DNA of 64,000 nt, from assembly GCA_916988195.3 (NCBI GenBank), contig CAKASQ030000017.1, positions 61,396 through 125,395 on the forward strand, written 5' to 3'. Positions 34,224-41,677 of this stretch are shown here, piece after piece (the first letter of the stretch is position 1; every line of letters starts with the position of its first letter). The notes under the pieces were generated by a model. The model ran no database searches. It was given only the letters and a program-made list of their open reading frames with translations, and was not told the DNA's origin. Made by a program: the position numbers and the translations under genes. This DNA is from Oscillospiraceae bacterium (GTDB taxonomy: Bacteria > Bacillota > Clostridia > Oscillospirales > Oscillospiraceae).

Positions 34224-34418
34224 TCACATCTGCTGAATTTCATTTTTGAGCATACGCTTGATTTTATCGCTCATGGTTTCTGTGCTGGTCTGGCTGAAAT
34301 GGACATGAACCTTATAGGTTGTCTTGCCGATTTTCTTTACCATCGCTGGCGTGTTTTCCGGCGCTCTGGACGCAGTAACGGCGTCTGCCACCTGCATAGT
34401 ATGGGGTTCTTTGTTCAT
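34224..34418 (-). CDS. tnpW: TnpW, transposon-encoded small protein
   Basis: 64 residues with the TnpW core IGKTTYKVHVHFSQTSTETM followed by SDKIKRMLKNEI. TnpW is a short protein of Tn4451/Tn4453-type elements; its job is unproven. It lies at the end opposite to TnpX, as in those transposons. Good ribosome site upstream of 34418. Confidence 0.75.
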   Translation of the reverse strand: MNKEPHTMQVADAVTASRAPENTPAMVKKIGKTTYKVHVHFSQTSTETMSDKIKRMLKNEIQQM

Positions 34419-34460
34419 GGCGCTCCTTTCTCCGAACGGGTCTGTGCCGCCGGTAAAAAA

Positions 34461-35324
34461 TCAGTCGTGCTTACTGTTTACAATGTCTTTTGCTGTCTGT
34501 CGGGTAGCACCGGCATTTTCTTCCCGGAAATTCTTCCCGTCAAAGAGAATCGGCGCGCACCGTTCCAAAATACGGTCATAGATACGGGCGTGTGCCAGGT
34601 CAGGCGGGTTTTTGAGTTCGGCCAGCTTCAGGTTGGTGGTGATGATCATGGGCCTGCGGCTGCGGTAGCGGCTGTCAATGACGAAAAACATCTGCTCCAT
34701 AGCATATTCGGTACTGCGCTCTACTCCCAGATCGTCAATGATAAGCAGGTCATACTCGTCAAAGCTGGCAATAAACTCCGACCTGTCCTCGGAAAACATT
34801 CCCGTCAGACGGTTCAGGATGGTGGGAAAGTTCGTCATCAGCACCGGCACATCCCGGTCAAGCAAAGCATTGGCAATACATCCGGCGAAAAAAGACTTGC
34901 CGGTTCCCACATCTCCAAATAGCAAAAGCCCGATATTGCTCTTATATGCCTCTTTCCAGTTCTCCACATAGGCGTGAGCCTTGTCCATCAATGGGTTTTG
35001 CCCGTTATCATTGGAAAATGTGTAGTCATACAGATAACGGTCTTGCAAGCCCTGTGCCTTTCGGCGTTTGATACGCTCCATGCGGCGCTGCCGTTCTTCA
35101 GCAGTCTTGCGCTGTTCCTCGGCCTCCCGCTGGCACTGGCAGATACAGCGGGGCATGAAGTAGCCTGGTTTTCCAAAGCATGGCACAACAGTCTGCCTCT
35201 GGCCGCCGCATTTCTTACAGTGAATGAGGCCGTCTACCAGGTCTATGTACTCGTCCCCGGCCAGTTCCACACCGGCGGCTGCCTTGTCGATCAGCGCCCG
35301 GATTTCTGCGGTAATCTCCATCAT
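34461..35324 (-). CDS. DnaC/IstB-like ATPase (replicative helicase loader type)
   Basis: 287 residues. The N-terminal third has a zinc-binding pattern (HCKKCGGQ and RCICQCQ), then a charged helix, and the AAA+ domain with Walker A LLFGDVGTGKSFFAG (~138), Walker B DLLIIDDLGVERSTEYA (~195) and sensor-like PMIITTNLKLAEL. The layout matches DnaC-type helicase loaders. Its ATG overlaps the stop of the replisome-organiser gene by 4 bp, forming a two-gene replication unit that would maintain the excised circular IME. Confidence 0.88.
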   Translation of the reverse strand: MMEITAEIRALIDKAAAGVELAGDEYIDLVDGLIHCKKCGGQRQTVVPCFGKPGYFMPRCICQCQREAEEQRKTAEERQRRMERIKRRKAQGLQDRYLYDYTFSNDNGQNPLMDKAHAYVENWKEAYKSNIGLLLFGDVGTGKSFFAGCIANALLDRDVPVLMTNFPTILNRLTGMFSEDRSEFIASFDEYDLLIIDDLGVERSTEYAMEQMFFVIDSRYRSRRPMIITTNLKLAELKNPPDLAHARIYDRILERCAPILFDGKNFREENAGATRQTAKDIVNSKHD

Positions 35325-36055
35325 ACGGTTTCATCCTCCTTTACGCTGTAATCCCGGTTGCGGGTGGGCGGGGCCGCTTTCTTCGCGTCCTCACCGGCCC
35401 AGCGCCGGATGGTGGCGGCATGGCTCTGATACCGCTTGCCGGTAGAGGCCATGTACTCGGACAGCTTTTCGATGTACTGGCCCCATACAGTGGGAAAGCT
35501 GGCCTGCAAGTCTGCCAGTTCCCCGTCCGTCAGGAAAACATTCTGGTAACGGCCATAGGCGCGGACGGGGTGTCCCTTCTCTATCTCTCTCTTTATCTCT
35601 ATCTCTTTCTCTAACTCTATCTCTATCTCTGGTGGACGAATGTCGGACAAATGTCCGCCGTTTGTCCGGGGCGCAGAAAGAGCCTTATTTTGGAGCCTCG
35701 CAGCCCGCTTTCGCTCAGCCTCGGTAGAGGACTGGCCGATTAAAAGTTCGATGTTGCTCATGTAGAATGTGCCGCTGTCCAGCACCTCCACAAGACCCAG
35801 CTTCAAAAAGATCTGCAAGGCTCTCTCCACAGTGCCGATCTGCTGGCGGGTAATGGTGGCGATCATCTGCGCCGTGTAGGGGATGTCCTCGTCAAGCTGG
35901 AGCCGTCCACCATGTTTCAGCGATTTCAGATACAGCTTGAGCAGAATGTTGGAATACAGCACACCATCCTGCATACTTTCCAGCAGCACGATGGAATCAT
36001 CGTCAAAATAGTTTTCTTTGAGTTTCAGGTAATAATATTTTCGGTTGTCTGACAT
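35321..36055 (-). CDS. Phage replisome organiser-like protein (RepA/DnaD-type)
   Basis: 244 residues starting MSDNRKYYYLKLKENYFDDD, the N-terminal winged-helix domain of phage replisome organisers; a second part, RQQIGTVERALQIFLKLGLV, completes the fold. A low-complexity linker (EIEIELEKEIEIKREIEKG) is encoded by a hexanucleotide-like ATCTCT repeat, then a C-terminal AYGRYQNVFLTDGELADLQ DnaD-like block. It should bind the IME replication origin and recruit the DnaC-like protein encoded 4 bp overlapping downstream. Confidence 0.82.
   Translation of the reverse strand: MSDNRKYYYLKLKENYFDDDSIVLLESMQDGVLYSNILLKLYLKSLKHGGRLQLDEDIPYTAQMIATITRQQIGTVERALQIFLKLGLVEVLDSGTFYMSNIELLIGQSSTEAERKRAARLQNKALSAPRTNGGHLSDIRPPEIEIELEKEIEIKREIEKGHPVRAYGRYQNVFLTDGELADLQASFPTVWGQYIEKLSEYMASTGKRYQSHAATIRRWAGEDAKKAAPPTRNRDYSVKEDETV
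35578..35634. repeat. ATCTCT-type microsatellite inside the replisome-organiser gene
   Basis: Repeated (A/T)TCTCT units over ~57 bp encode alternating Glu-Ile/Lys. Units of 6 bp keep the frame; single-dinucleotide slips would shift it. Confidence 0.75.
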
Positions 36056-36168
36056 AGGGTTCCTCCTTGGGGGTTCTCTGGGGATTCTATACGCATTTTA
36101 AGGCCGTTTTAGGGGTCAGAGGATAAATCTATCAGCCTGCCTTTGACACCCTCGAAAAAAGCCTTGAT

Positions 36169-36567
36169 TTACAAGGGTTTTTCAGCCCCTAAAGCGTGAC
36201 ATTTCTCCCGTTGTTTTCGCTTGCGCTTTGCGGCGTTGACCCGCTTCATGCGTGCGGCACATTCCGGGCAGTATTTGGCCCGGTTGGAACCGGGGGTAAA
36301 CAGCGCCCTACATACGGTGCACTTCTTCGCATTCAGCCGGTGGAACAGCGCCGTTTCCAGTTCCTTGTCCTGCGGCAATACCGCCGCCCGAAACCACCTG
36401 CACAACAGGGAGTAGGAAATAGACTGGACACAGACACATTCCTCCCCATCGTCCAGGGCGATACAGTTTCCGTCGATGTAGTTACAGCACTCATGCACCA
36501 GCCTCCGCACTCTGCGGTACTGGCGGTAATCCATGACGGGGATAGGTTCAGACTTATTGTTCTTCAT
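36169..36567 (-). CDS. Cysteine-rich VLP-domain protein (IME copy)
   Basis: 132 residues. It has RRVRRLVHECCNYIDGNCIAL, ECVCVQSISYSLLCRWFRAA and VLPQDKELE, then a C-terminal CTVCRALFTPGSNRAKYCPEC zinc-ribbon and a basic tail (KRKRKQREK). Same family and domain order as the ICE protein at 22023-22376. Function unknown, probably zinc-binding. Monocistronic, 113 bp upstream of the replisome-organiser gene. Confidence 0.72.
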   Translation of the reverse strand: MKNNKSEPIPVMDYRQYRRVRRLVHECCNYIDGNCIALDDGEECVCVQSISYSLLCRWFRAAVLPQDKELETALFHRLNAKKCTVCRALFTPGSNRAKYCPECAARMKRVNAAKRKRKQREKCHALGAEKPL

Positions 36568-36622
36568 AAATGATTTCTTTCATAAAGTTGGTAACCTCCT
36601 TAAATGAATTTATTGTTAAATA

Positions 36623-36669
36623 TTCGTGCAAAGTATTGTTTTCTTCGTGCAAATGGCATATACTATAAT
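36623..36669 (+). promoter_or_regulatory. Promoter/operator of the RelB-YafQ operon
   Basis: Two direct repeats TTCGTGCAAA (36623-36632 and 36644-36653) are 21 bp apart, two helical turns, just upstream of a TATAAT box (36664-36669). Autoregulation by the antitoxin-toxin complex is typical for this family; these repeats are the likely operator. Confidence 0.5.
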
Positions 36670-36693
36670 TGCCAGCAGAAAGGGGTTGATCGT

Positions 36694-36972
36694 ATGGCTG
36701 GAAATACCACAAACATCAGTATCCGCATGGACGCAGATTTGAAAGCGCAAGCGGACGCACTGTTTACTGAACTTGGCATGAACCTGACTACGGCATTTAA
36801 CATCTTTGTGCGCCAGTCGCTTCGTGAAGGCGGCATTCCCTTTGAAGTAAGGCTGGAACAGCCGAACAAAGAAACGGTTGCTGCCATGCTGGAAGCGGAA
36901 AGGATTGCAAAAGACCCGTCTGTAAAGGGCTACAATGACCTTGACGAGTTGTTTGCTGACCTGAAAAGATGA
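36694..36972 (+). CDS. RelB/DinJ-family antitoxin
   Basis: 92 residues. N-terminal ribbon-helix-helix: TTNISIRMDADLKAQADALF and LGMNLTTAFNIFVRQSLREG, the DinJ signature; the acidic C terminus (YNDLDELFADLKR) should wrap the toxin. ATG 36694 has GAAAGGGG upstream. The stop overlaps the toxin start by 4 bp, and repeats in the promoter region suggest autorepression. Likely helps keep the IME, and so indirectly the ICE, in the host. Confidence 0.88.
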   Translation: MAGNTTNISIRMDADLKAQADALFTELGMNLTTAFNIFVRQSLREGGIPFEVRLEQPNKETVAAMLEAERIAKDPSVKGYNDLDELFADLKR

Positions 36973-37259
36973 AAGAAACCAAATATACCGTCAAGTACAC
37001 GACCAGTTTCAAAAAAGACTACAAACGAGCCATCAAGCGTGGCTTAAAGATCGAGCTGCTGGAGCAGGTCGTAGCGTTGCTGGCGATGGGCGAACCGCTG
37101 CCGGATAAGAACCGTGACCATGACCTGTCCGGCGATTGGGCAGGCCATCGGGAATGTCATATTCTCCCGGACTGGCTGCTTGTCTACCGCATAGAAGATG
37201 ATGTTCTGGTGCTGACGCTGGCCCGCACCGGCACACACAGCGACTTGTTCGGCAAATAA
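36969..37259 (+). CDS. YafQ-family mRNA interferase toxin
   Basis: 96 residues, RelE fold: YTVKYTTSFKKDYKRAIKRG, LLAMGEPLPDKNRDHDLSGDW with the catalytic-region HRECHILPDWLLVYRI, and TGTHSDLFGK at the C terminus (YafQ-type catalytic His is conserved there). Cleaves mRNA on the ribosome when free of its antitoxin, which is encoded upstream with a 4 bp overlap. A terminator follows. Confidence 0.88.
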   Translation: MKETKYTVKYTTSFKKDYKRAIKRGLKIELLEQVVALLAMGEPLPDKNRDHDLSGDWAGHRECHILPDWLLVYRIEDDVLVLTLARTGTHSDLFGK

Positions 37260-37264
37260 ACCGA

Positions 37265-37305
37265 CTGCCGCCGTATGGGGAAACCTGTACGGCGGTTTTT
37301 CTGTG
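37265..37305 (+). terminator. Terminator behind RelB-YafQ
   Basis: CCGCCGTA pairs with TACGGCGG, followed by TTTTT. Confidence 0.8.
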
Positions 37306-37366
37306 TGCAAAAGGGTGTCGTGAAACGCGACGCACCTAAAAGGAGTACGCCAAAACGCGGTAGCCC

Positions 37367-38812
37367 TTACCGCTCCGGCTCCCGGTCGTGAGGTTTGTCC
37401 CGTTCCTGTCGGGACAACTGCTCGGCGGTTTTGCGGAGCCGTTCCACTGCTTTCAAATCCTCCCGCATTGATTTCATGGCAAGCGTATCCGTCTGCTTTC
37501 CGGCGGTCAGCTGGTCGATTTCCCGCTGCCATGCCTTCGGGGTGATTGCCTCGCCGTTGTCTTTCAGTTCTTTCAGATACCGGGCCGCTGCGTCATAGAG
37601 GATCAGTTCCCGGCTGTGGCGCTGTTCAAACTGTTCCCGTTTTTCCGGCTTTACTTTGGCAAGCTGCTTGTGGATGGACTTGTACTGGTTGTACTGTTCC
37701 CACATCTCCCCGCGCTCGGTAAGGGTAGTGATCCGGCGCTCGGCCTTGACGATCTTTCCGCGCAGGTCATAGTAACGGCTGTTCATATCAGCGATTTTTT
37801 CATGAAGCTGCTGCATAGACTGGATGCCGTTTGCCTGCAAAAAGCTGAATAGTGCAGCGCTTTCTTGCAAAGCCCGGATTTTGCCGGTGCGGGTGCGGGG
37901 AGCGTCCAACTGCTGCTGGGCCTCCCACAAGGCGGTCAAGCTGCTTTGCTGTGTTTGTGGTTTTTCCGCTTCGTCTTTCGACCAGCGATAAAGACGGGTA
38001 ATGCGGGCTTTGATTTCTTTCAGCAGCTTGTTGTCGGCGGCGATCTGCCGGTTTACTTCGCCCTTGTCGGTGCGGATGCCGCGCTTTTCCATTTGGCTGG
38101 CGGCTGGCCCCAGATGGACAGAGGGGATCTTATCAATGCCCTGCCGCTTGTAGCTGCGATGGTCAATGCGCTCCGGTCTGCCGGCAGATTCCAACGCCCG
38201 ATTGGTGTAGGCCGCCCACGCTGCCCGCCAAATCTCCACATTTCCTTTGTCGTTCCAGTCGGTGGTGTCCTCCCGGTGGTTCTTCCAGCCGCCTTTCCCG
38301 TCCGGGATACGTTGGCCGTTCTCGTCCAGATCGTATGCCTTGCGGCACTTTGCGCCCCACTGTCCATTTTCTTTCAGAGGCCGGAGCGTCAGCATGATAT
38401 GGACATGAGGGTTGCCGGTTCCCTTGTCATGGATAGCAAAGTCGGCGCACATTCCTTTGTCTACAAAGTTGTCCTTCACATAGGCACGCACAAGGGCAAG
38501 CTGCTCTTCGCCGGACAGTTCACGGGGCAGGGCTGCTTCAATCTCGCGGGCAAGCTGGCTGTCCCTTGCTTTCTCGATTTGCTCCACGCTGTTCCAGAGG
38601 ATAGATCGGTCTGCAAATTCCGGCGGCGCGTGGGCAGGCAGCATGATCTCCGCATGGACAATGCCACCTTTCCGGGTGTAGTCGTGGGTCATTCCGTCCC
38701 ATTCATTTGTCAGCTTGGTTCCGCTGCGGTAAGCAGCTGCGGCAACGGCAGAACGGCCCGCGCTGCGCTTGATGATACTGACGGGGATATGACAGAAATC
38801 TATGGGGAACAC
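37367..38812 (-). CDS. MobA/MobL (MOBQ) relaxase of the IME
   Basis: About 481 residues. N terminus DFCHIPVSIIKRSAGRSAVA with AAYRSG is the MobA/MobL start; the histidine triad is in GTGNPHVHIMLTLRPL (~residues 130-145); then GAKCRKAYDLDENGQR and DWNDKGNVEIWRAAWA. The C-terminal half is a long coiled coil. It should nick the oriT found just upstream (38952-38998) and mobilise the IME through another element's T4SS. The frame begins with GTG 38812, which overlaps its own ribosome site; an ATA a few codons later has better spacing, so the start is uncertain. Confidence 0.88.
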   Translation of the reverse strand: MFPIDFCHIPVSIIKRSAGRSAVAAAAYRSGTKLTNEWDGMTHDYTRKGGIVHAEIMLPAHAPPEFADRSILWNSVEQIEKARDSQLAREIEAALPRELSGEEQLALVRAYVKDNFVDKGMCADFAIHDKGTGNPHVHIMLTLRPLKENGQWGAKCRKAYDLDENGQRIPDGKGGWKNHREDTTDWNDKGNVEIWRAAWAAYTNRALESAGRPERIDHRSYKRQGIDKIPSVHLGPAASQMEKRGIRTDKGEVNRQIAADNKLLKEIKARITRLYRWSKDEAEKPQTQQSSLTALWEAQQQLDAPRTRTGKIRALQESAALFSFLQANGIQSMQQLHEKIADMNSRYYDLRGKIVKAERRITTLTERGEMWEQYNQYKSIHKQLAKVKPEKREQFEQRHSRELILYDAAARYLKELKDNGEAITPKAWQREIDQLTAGKQTDTLAMKSMREDLKAVERLRKTAEQLSRQERDKPHDREPER

Positions 38813-38951
38813 CTCCTTTCAGTGAGGGGATAACAGGCTCTGTGGAGCCGGACAAACGCAAAGCGGGTGTTTGGCTGCGCAGAGCGCACAAGGGGTTTGG
38901 GGAGTGTAGCGCCCCATCGTGGACGAAGTACGCAACGCCCCCGGCAGGGCG

Positions 38952-38998
38952 CACGACACCGGCAACGGTGTATAAGTGCGCCCTTGTAAACAAGGGAC
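38952..38998 (+). other. IME origin of transfer (oriT), MOBQ type
   Basis: Inverted repeat ACACCG-gcaa-CGGTGT (38956-38971), one base, then TAAGTGCG|CCCT (38973-38984), the nick consensus of RSF1010/MOBQ origins, followed by CCCTTG-taaa-CAAGGG. It is directly upstream of the MOBQ relaxase gene. The nick would fall at 38980/38981 on the plus strand. Confidence 0.8.
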
Positions 38999-39286
38999 TT
39001 ATGGCGTGTCCCCGGATTTTGGCAGGTTTGCAGTCAATTCCACAGCCCCCGGAAGATGGGACAGGGCAATTAGAAATGCTTTGACCTCTGCGCCGGAAAG
39101 GTTGGGAGCCAGCGGAAAAATACCCTCCAAAATGGCTCCGCGCTCAATCAGGCGGCGGGTGCGAACCCTGCGTTCTTCGTTCCGCTGCTTGTTCTCCAAA
39201 ATCTTCTTGCGGTTCTCAAGCTGCCGGATCTCCTTCAGGACTTCCTGCCGTTCTTCTTTTTGTGGGGCTGTAATTTTTTCGTTCAT
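38999..39286 (-). CDS. DUF3847 mobilization accessory protein
   Basis: 95 residues, strongly helical and basic: KEERQEVLKEIRQLENRKKI and RRVRTRRLIERGAILEGIF, then a C-terminal LSGAEVKAFLIALS. DUF3847 proteins sit next to MobA/MobL relaxases and oriT in Firmicutes IMEs and plasmids and are probably relaxosome factors (MobC-like role). Here it ends exactly where the predicted oriT begins. ATG 39286 with AGAGGTG. Confidence 0.75.
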   Translation of the reverse strand: MNEKITAPQKEERQEVLKEIRQLENRKKILENKQRNEERRVRTRRLIERGAILEGIFPLAPNLSGAEVKAFLIALSHLPGAVELTANLPKSGDTP

Positions 39287-39314
39287 GTCATGCACCTCTT
39301 TTCTTTGGAAACGC

Positions 39315-39776
39315 TCATAGATTGACCGTCCATTTCTGACGTGCAAAGTACCGGCGCAGCCTCCGCAGTGCGGCGTGGATGGATTTTCCCGCCTGTGATG
39401 GTGTGATACCCTCCATTGCGGCAATATCTTTCACTTTCATACCCAGCATATAGCGGGCATGGACACGGCGAGCCTGCATAGGCGGCAGGGAAGAAATTGC
39501 TTCGTACAATCGCCGTATCAGTTCTTCGTATTCGGCTAATTCTTCTTTTTCTATCAGGTAGTCCTCCGGCGCTGGCTGCGCCCAGCCGATGGCGGCATTT
39601 TCGATTCCATCGTTACAATCGAGGGAATAAAACGCCTTATACCGGAACATCTTGCGCTCTCTGGCGGCCTCGGCTCTCTTATCCAGAAGAAACGCTTCGA
39701 CGATCTCATCGGACACCTCCACAAAAATGTCCTCTTTGCAAAATGGATAATATTGTTTGAGATTGATGGTCTGCAT
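39315..39776 (-). CDS. Small sigma-70 region-4-like regulator (IME, first copy)
   Basis: 153 residues starting MQTINLKQYYPFCKEDIFVE. The C-terminal HTH is MKVKDIAAMEGITPSQAGKS with IHAALRRLRRYF, of sigma region 4 type. Shares N terminus and layout with the ICE gene at 13587-13997 and its neighbour at 39787-40239. Probably regulates IME excision or mobilization. It lies 10 bp behind its neighbour. Confidence 0.75.
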   Translation of the reverse strand: MQTINLKQYYPFCKEDIFVEVSDEIVEAFLLDKRAEAARERKMFRYKAFYSLDCNDGIENAAIGWAQPAPEDYLIEKEELAEYEELIRRLYEAISSLPPMQARRVHARYMLGMKVKDIAAMEGITPSQAGKSIHAALRRLRRYFARQKWTVNL

Positions 39777-39786
39777 AGGCACGCCC

Positions 39787-40239
39787 TCACTCTGTTTGAA
39801 AAAGGTCATCATAGCAGCGGCGCATATTCCGCAGACCCCGACGGATGGAAACGCTGACCTTGCTGCTGTGGACGCCCTCTCTCCGGGAGATTTCCGGCTG
39901 CTTGATACCGGCAATGTAGTAGGCGTGAACACGGCGGGCCTGTGTCGGAGTGGCATGAGTCAGAGCCACCAGCAGAGCTGCTATCAGGTGCAGGCGGGTG
40001 GTCATTTCTTCTCGTTCCAGCAAAATATCTTCCGGCGATCTGCTGTGTTCCAGTGCGTAATTTTCCAGCCAGCTGTATGCGTCCAGAGAGTAGTAGGCGC
40101 GGTGGTAGACTTTCCGACGCTCATAGTTCTCCATCTCCCGCTGGGCCTGATACATCGCTGCCCATACCTCGTCCGTAACATCCACAAACTCGTCATGCCG
40201 GTAGTGGGGATACATCCACCGCAGATTGATTGTTTTCAT
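39787..40239 (-). CDS. Small sigma-70 region-4-like regulator (IME, second copy)
   Basis: 150 residues starting MKTINLRWMYPHYRHDEFVD. C-terminal HTH: IKQPEISRREGVHSSKVSVS with IRRGLRNMRR. Clear paralogue of the neighbouring 39315-39776 gene and of the ICE gene 13587-13997. GAGGTAAGCC lies before the ATG at 40239. The tandem pair may give two activators or an activator-antagonist couple; unproven. Confidence 0.75.
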   Translation of the reverse strand: MKTINLRWMYPHYRHDEFVDVTDEVWAAMYQAQREMENYERRKVYHRAYYSLDAYSWLENYALEHSRSPEDILLEREEMTTRLHLIAALLVALTHATPTQARRVHAYYIAGIKQPEISRREGVHSSKVSVSIRRGLRNMRRCYDDLFQTE

Positions 40240-40342
40240 AGGCTTACCTCCTGAAAATCGGAGAGGCGGGCAGCTCGTCCGCTGTCCGCCCCTCGCTGAG
40301 ATAAGGGAAATGATCCCTTTCACTTGGTAGCCAGAAAACAGG

Positions 40343-40756
40343 TCATTCGTTAAGCCTGTTCTCAAAGAAATTTATAAATTTTTTTCTGACCGCCTCCACA
40401 CTTTGATACACAGCCACTTTGGAGCAGCCGCACAGCACACCGATCTCTGCAAGGCTCAGCCCGTCAAGCGCATAGAGCAGGAACCGGCGGCGCTGAGCCT
40501 CGGTACAGGTGTCCAGAACCGCCATCAGCTCATGCAGCGTTTCCATGCGGCAAAGGTATTCTTCCGGCGTTTCACCGTAGGCTCCTACACCCTCGGTGGT
40601 AATGATGTACTCGTCAAACTCCCGGCCATCCCAATGCCGCCGCTGTTCATGAAACAGGTTCTCCGTTTTGTGATCGGCCCGGTCAAGAAATTCATAGACT
40701 TCCAGCGTGACCTCCACGGCCACAACTTGTCCGTTATAATTGATGGTAACTTCCAT
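40343..40756 (-). CDS. Small sigma-70 region-4-like regulator (IME, third)
   Basis: 137 residues. The N terminus differs from the other two (MEVTINYNGQVVAVEVTLEV YEF-type strand start), then HEQRRHWDGREFDEYIITTE, and a C-terminal HTH, LSLAEIGVLCGCSKVAVYQS with VEAVRKKFINFF. Common in Tn916- and Tn1549-type elements. GGAGGAAAGG precedes ATG 40756. The structured intergenic region 40870-41207 lies just upstream, as the ICE counterpart lies upstream of its sigma-like gene. Confidence 0.75.
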   Translation of the reverse strand: MEVTINYNGQVVAVEVTLEVYEFLDRADHKTENLFHEQRRHWDGREFDEYIITTEGVGAYGETPEEYLCRMETLHELMAVLDTCTEAQRRRFLLYALDGLSLAEIGVLCGCSKVAVYQSVEAVRKKFINFFENRLNE

Positions 40757-40869
40757 CTGCCTTTCCTCCATTCAGATTTTTTGGGTAAATCTGAATGAGG
40801 CGGCGGGGAGCGGCACCGGGGATAAAGTTCGGGCCATGCTGACCCGATGTTCCGGCTCCATAAGGACAA

Positions 40870-41207
40870 AAAAGCGCCCGGACGGCATAAAGCCATACGA
40901 GCGTAATAGAGTATATTTTGTTGTTCAGTTACATGGTATAGTGCATACTGCTGACCGCATTGCTCCGCTGCTGGGAACAGGCTTTTTTTAGCTGGTGCAG
41001 ATCACGGGCACTGTGAAAAAAGGCAAAAATAGACACGGCGGCAATCCTCCTATGTGCCGCCGTGGATTTACACGGTGTTAGGTCGTCGTTGGTTTAGGAT
41101 AAACGAAAAGAAACGGCGGCTCTGCAAATCAAAGCCGCCGCTTCATAGGCGCGTGGAAATGTGTCTGCTTTACGACGGCTTTTTTTCTTTTGCCGTCGTC
41201 CGGCAGA
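40870..41207 (-). ncRNA. Structured intergenic region of the IME (candidate leader RNA)
   Basis: Same series as 14107-14412 in the ICE: ACGACGGC/GCCGTCGT (from 41172), GAAACGGCGGCT with AGCCGCCGcTTC (from 41109), CACGGCGGCA/TGCCGCCGTG (from 41034) and GCTTTTTTTAGCTGGTG (40981-40997). The third stem differs in sequence from the ICE copy but still pairs, which suggests selection on RNA structure. Strand inferred. Confidence 0.45.
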
Positions 41208-41210
41208 ATG

Positions 41211-41672
41211 TTACTCCATATTCAATTCAATGCTTCCAGTGAAATTTTCACATTCAATGCCGATATAGTTTCCACCTTCAGGGAGTGTAATTGTATCACT
41301 ATATGTTCCGGTTGTTTCAAGCAAAGTGACTTCTTCATCAGCTTCAGAAATCCAAAATACTTTTGCAGTTCCATCCGTAACCTCCAGCGCGCAGTCAATA
41401 GACAGATCCTTACCCGCTTCACGCTTTATGGAAGTTCCGCCGAACAAATACTCTGTATCTGAAAAATCCTCATAGTTGGCTGTATAGCTTCCTGTATAAT
41501 CATCAATTCCTTTTTCTTTCGTACCTTGTAAGGATGAATTTCCGGTAAGTGCTATGGAACCAGCAGACTGAACAATATTGTTATACTGATCGAGAACTTC
41601 ATCTTTTGTACAACCGGAAAGCACAGAAGCGCCCAACAGTATCAAGCATAATGATAGAACTATTTTCTTCAC
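41211..41672 (-). CDS. Lipoprotein of the damaged two-component/ABC module
   Basis: 153 residues. Signal peptide KKIVLSLCLILLGAS with lipobox VLSGC, then a secreted all-beta domain (TSIKREAGKDLSIDCALEV, VTLLETTGTYSDTITLPEGG). GTG 41672 has GGAAGGTG upstream. It follows two ABC permease genes and probably belongs to a peptide-antibiotic sensing or immunity set, by analogy with lipoprotein members of LanFEG-like modules. Confidence 0.65.
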   Translation of the reverse strand: MKKIVLSLCLILLGASVLSGCTKDEVLDQYNNIVQSAGSIALTGNSSLQGTKEKGIDDYTGSYTANYEDFSDTEYLFGGTSIKREAGKDLSIDCALEVTDGTAKVFWISEADEEVTLLETTGTYSDTITLPEGGNYIGIECENFTGSIELNME

Positions 41673-41677
41673 AGGTA

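Noticed and set aside
37395..37420. TGTCCC and GGGACA within the IME relaxase gene
   Set aside because: Order and spacing differ from the ICE palindrome (TGTCCC first, 9 bp apart); not counted as a copy.
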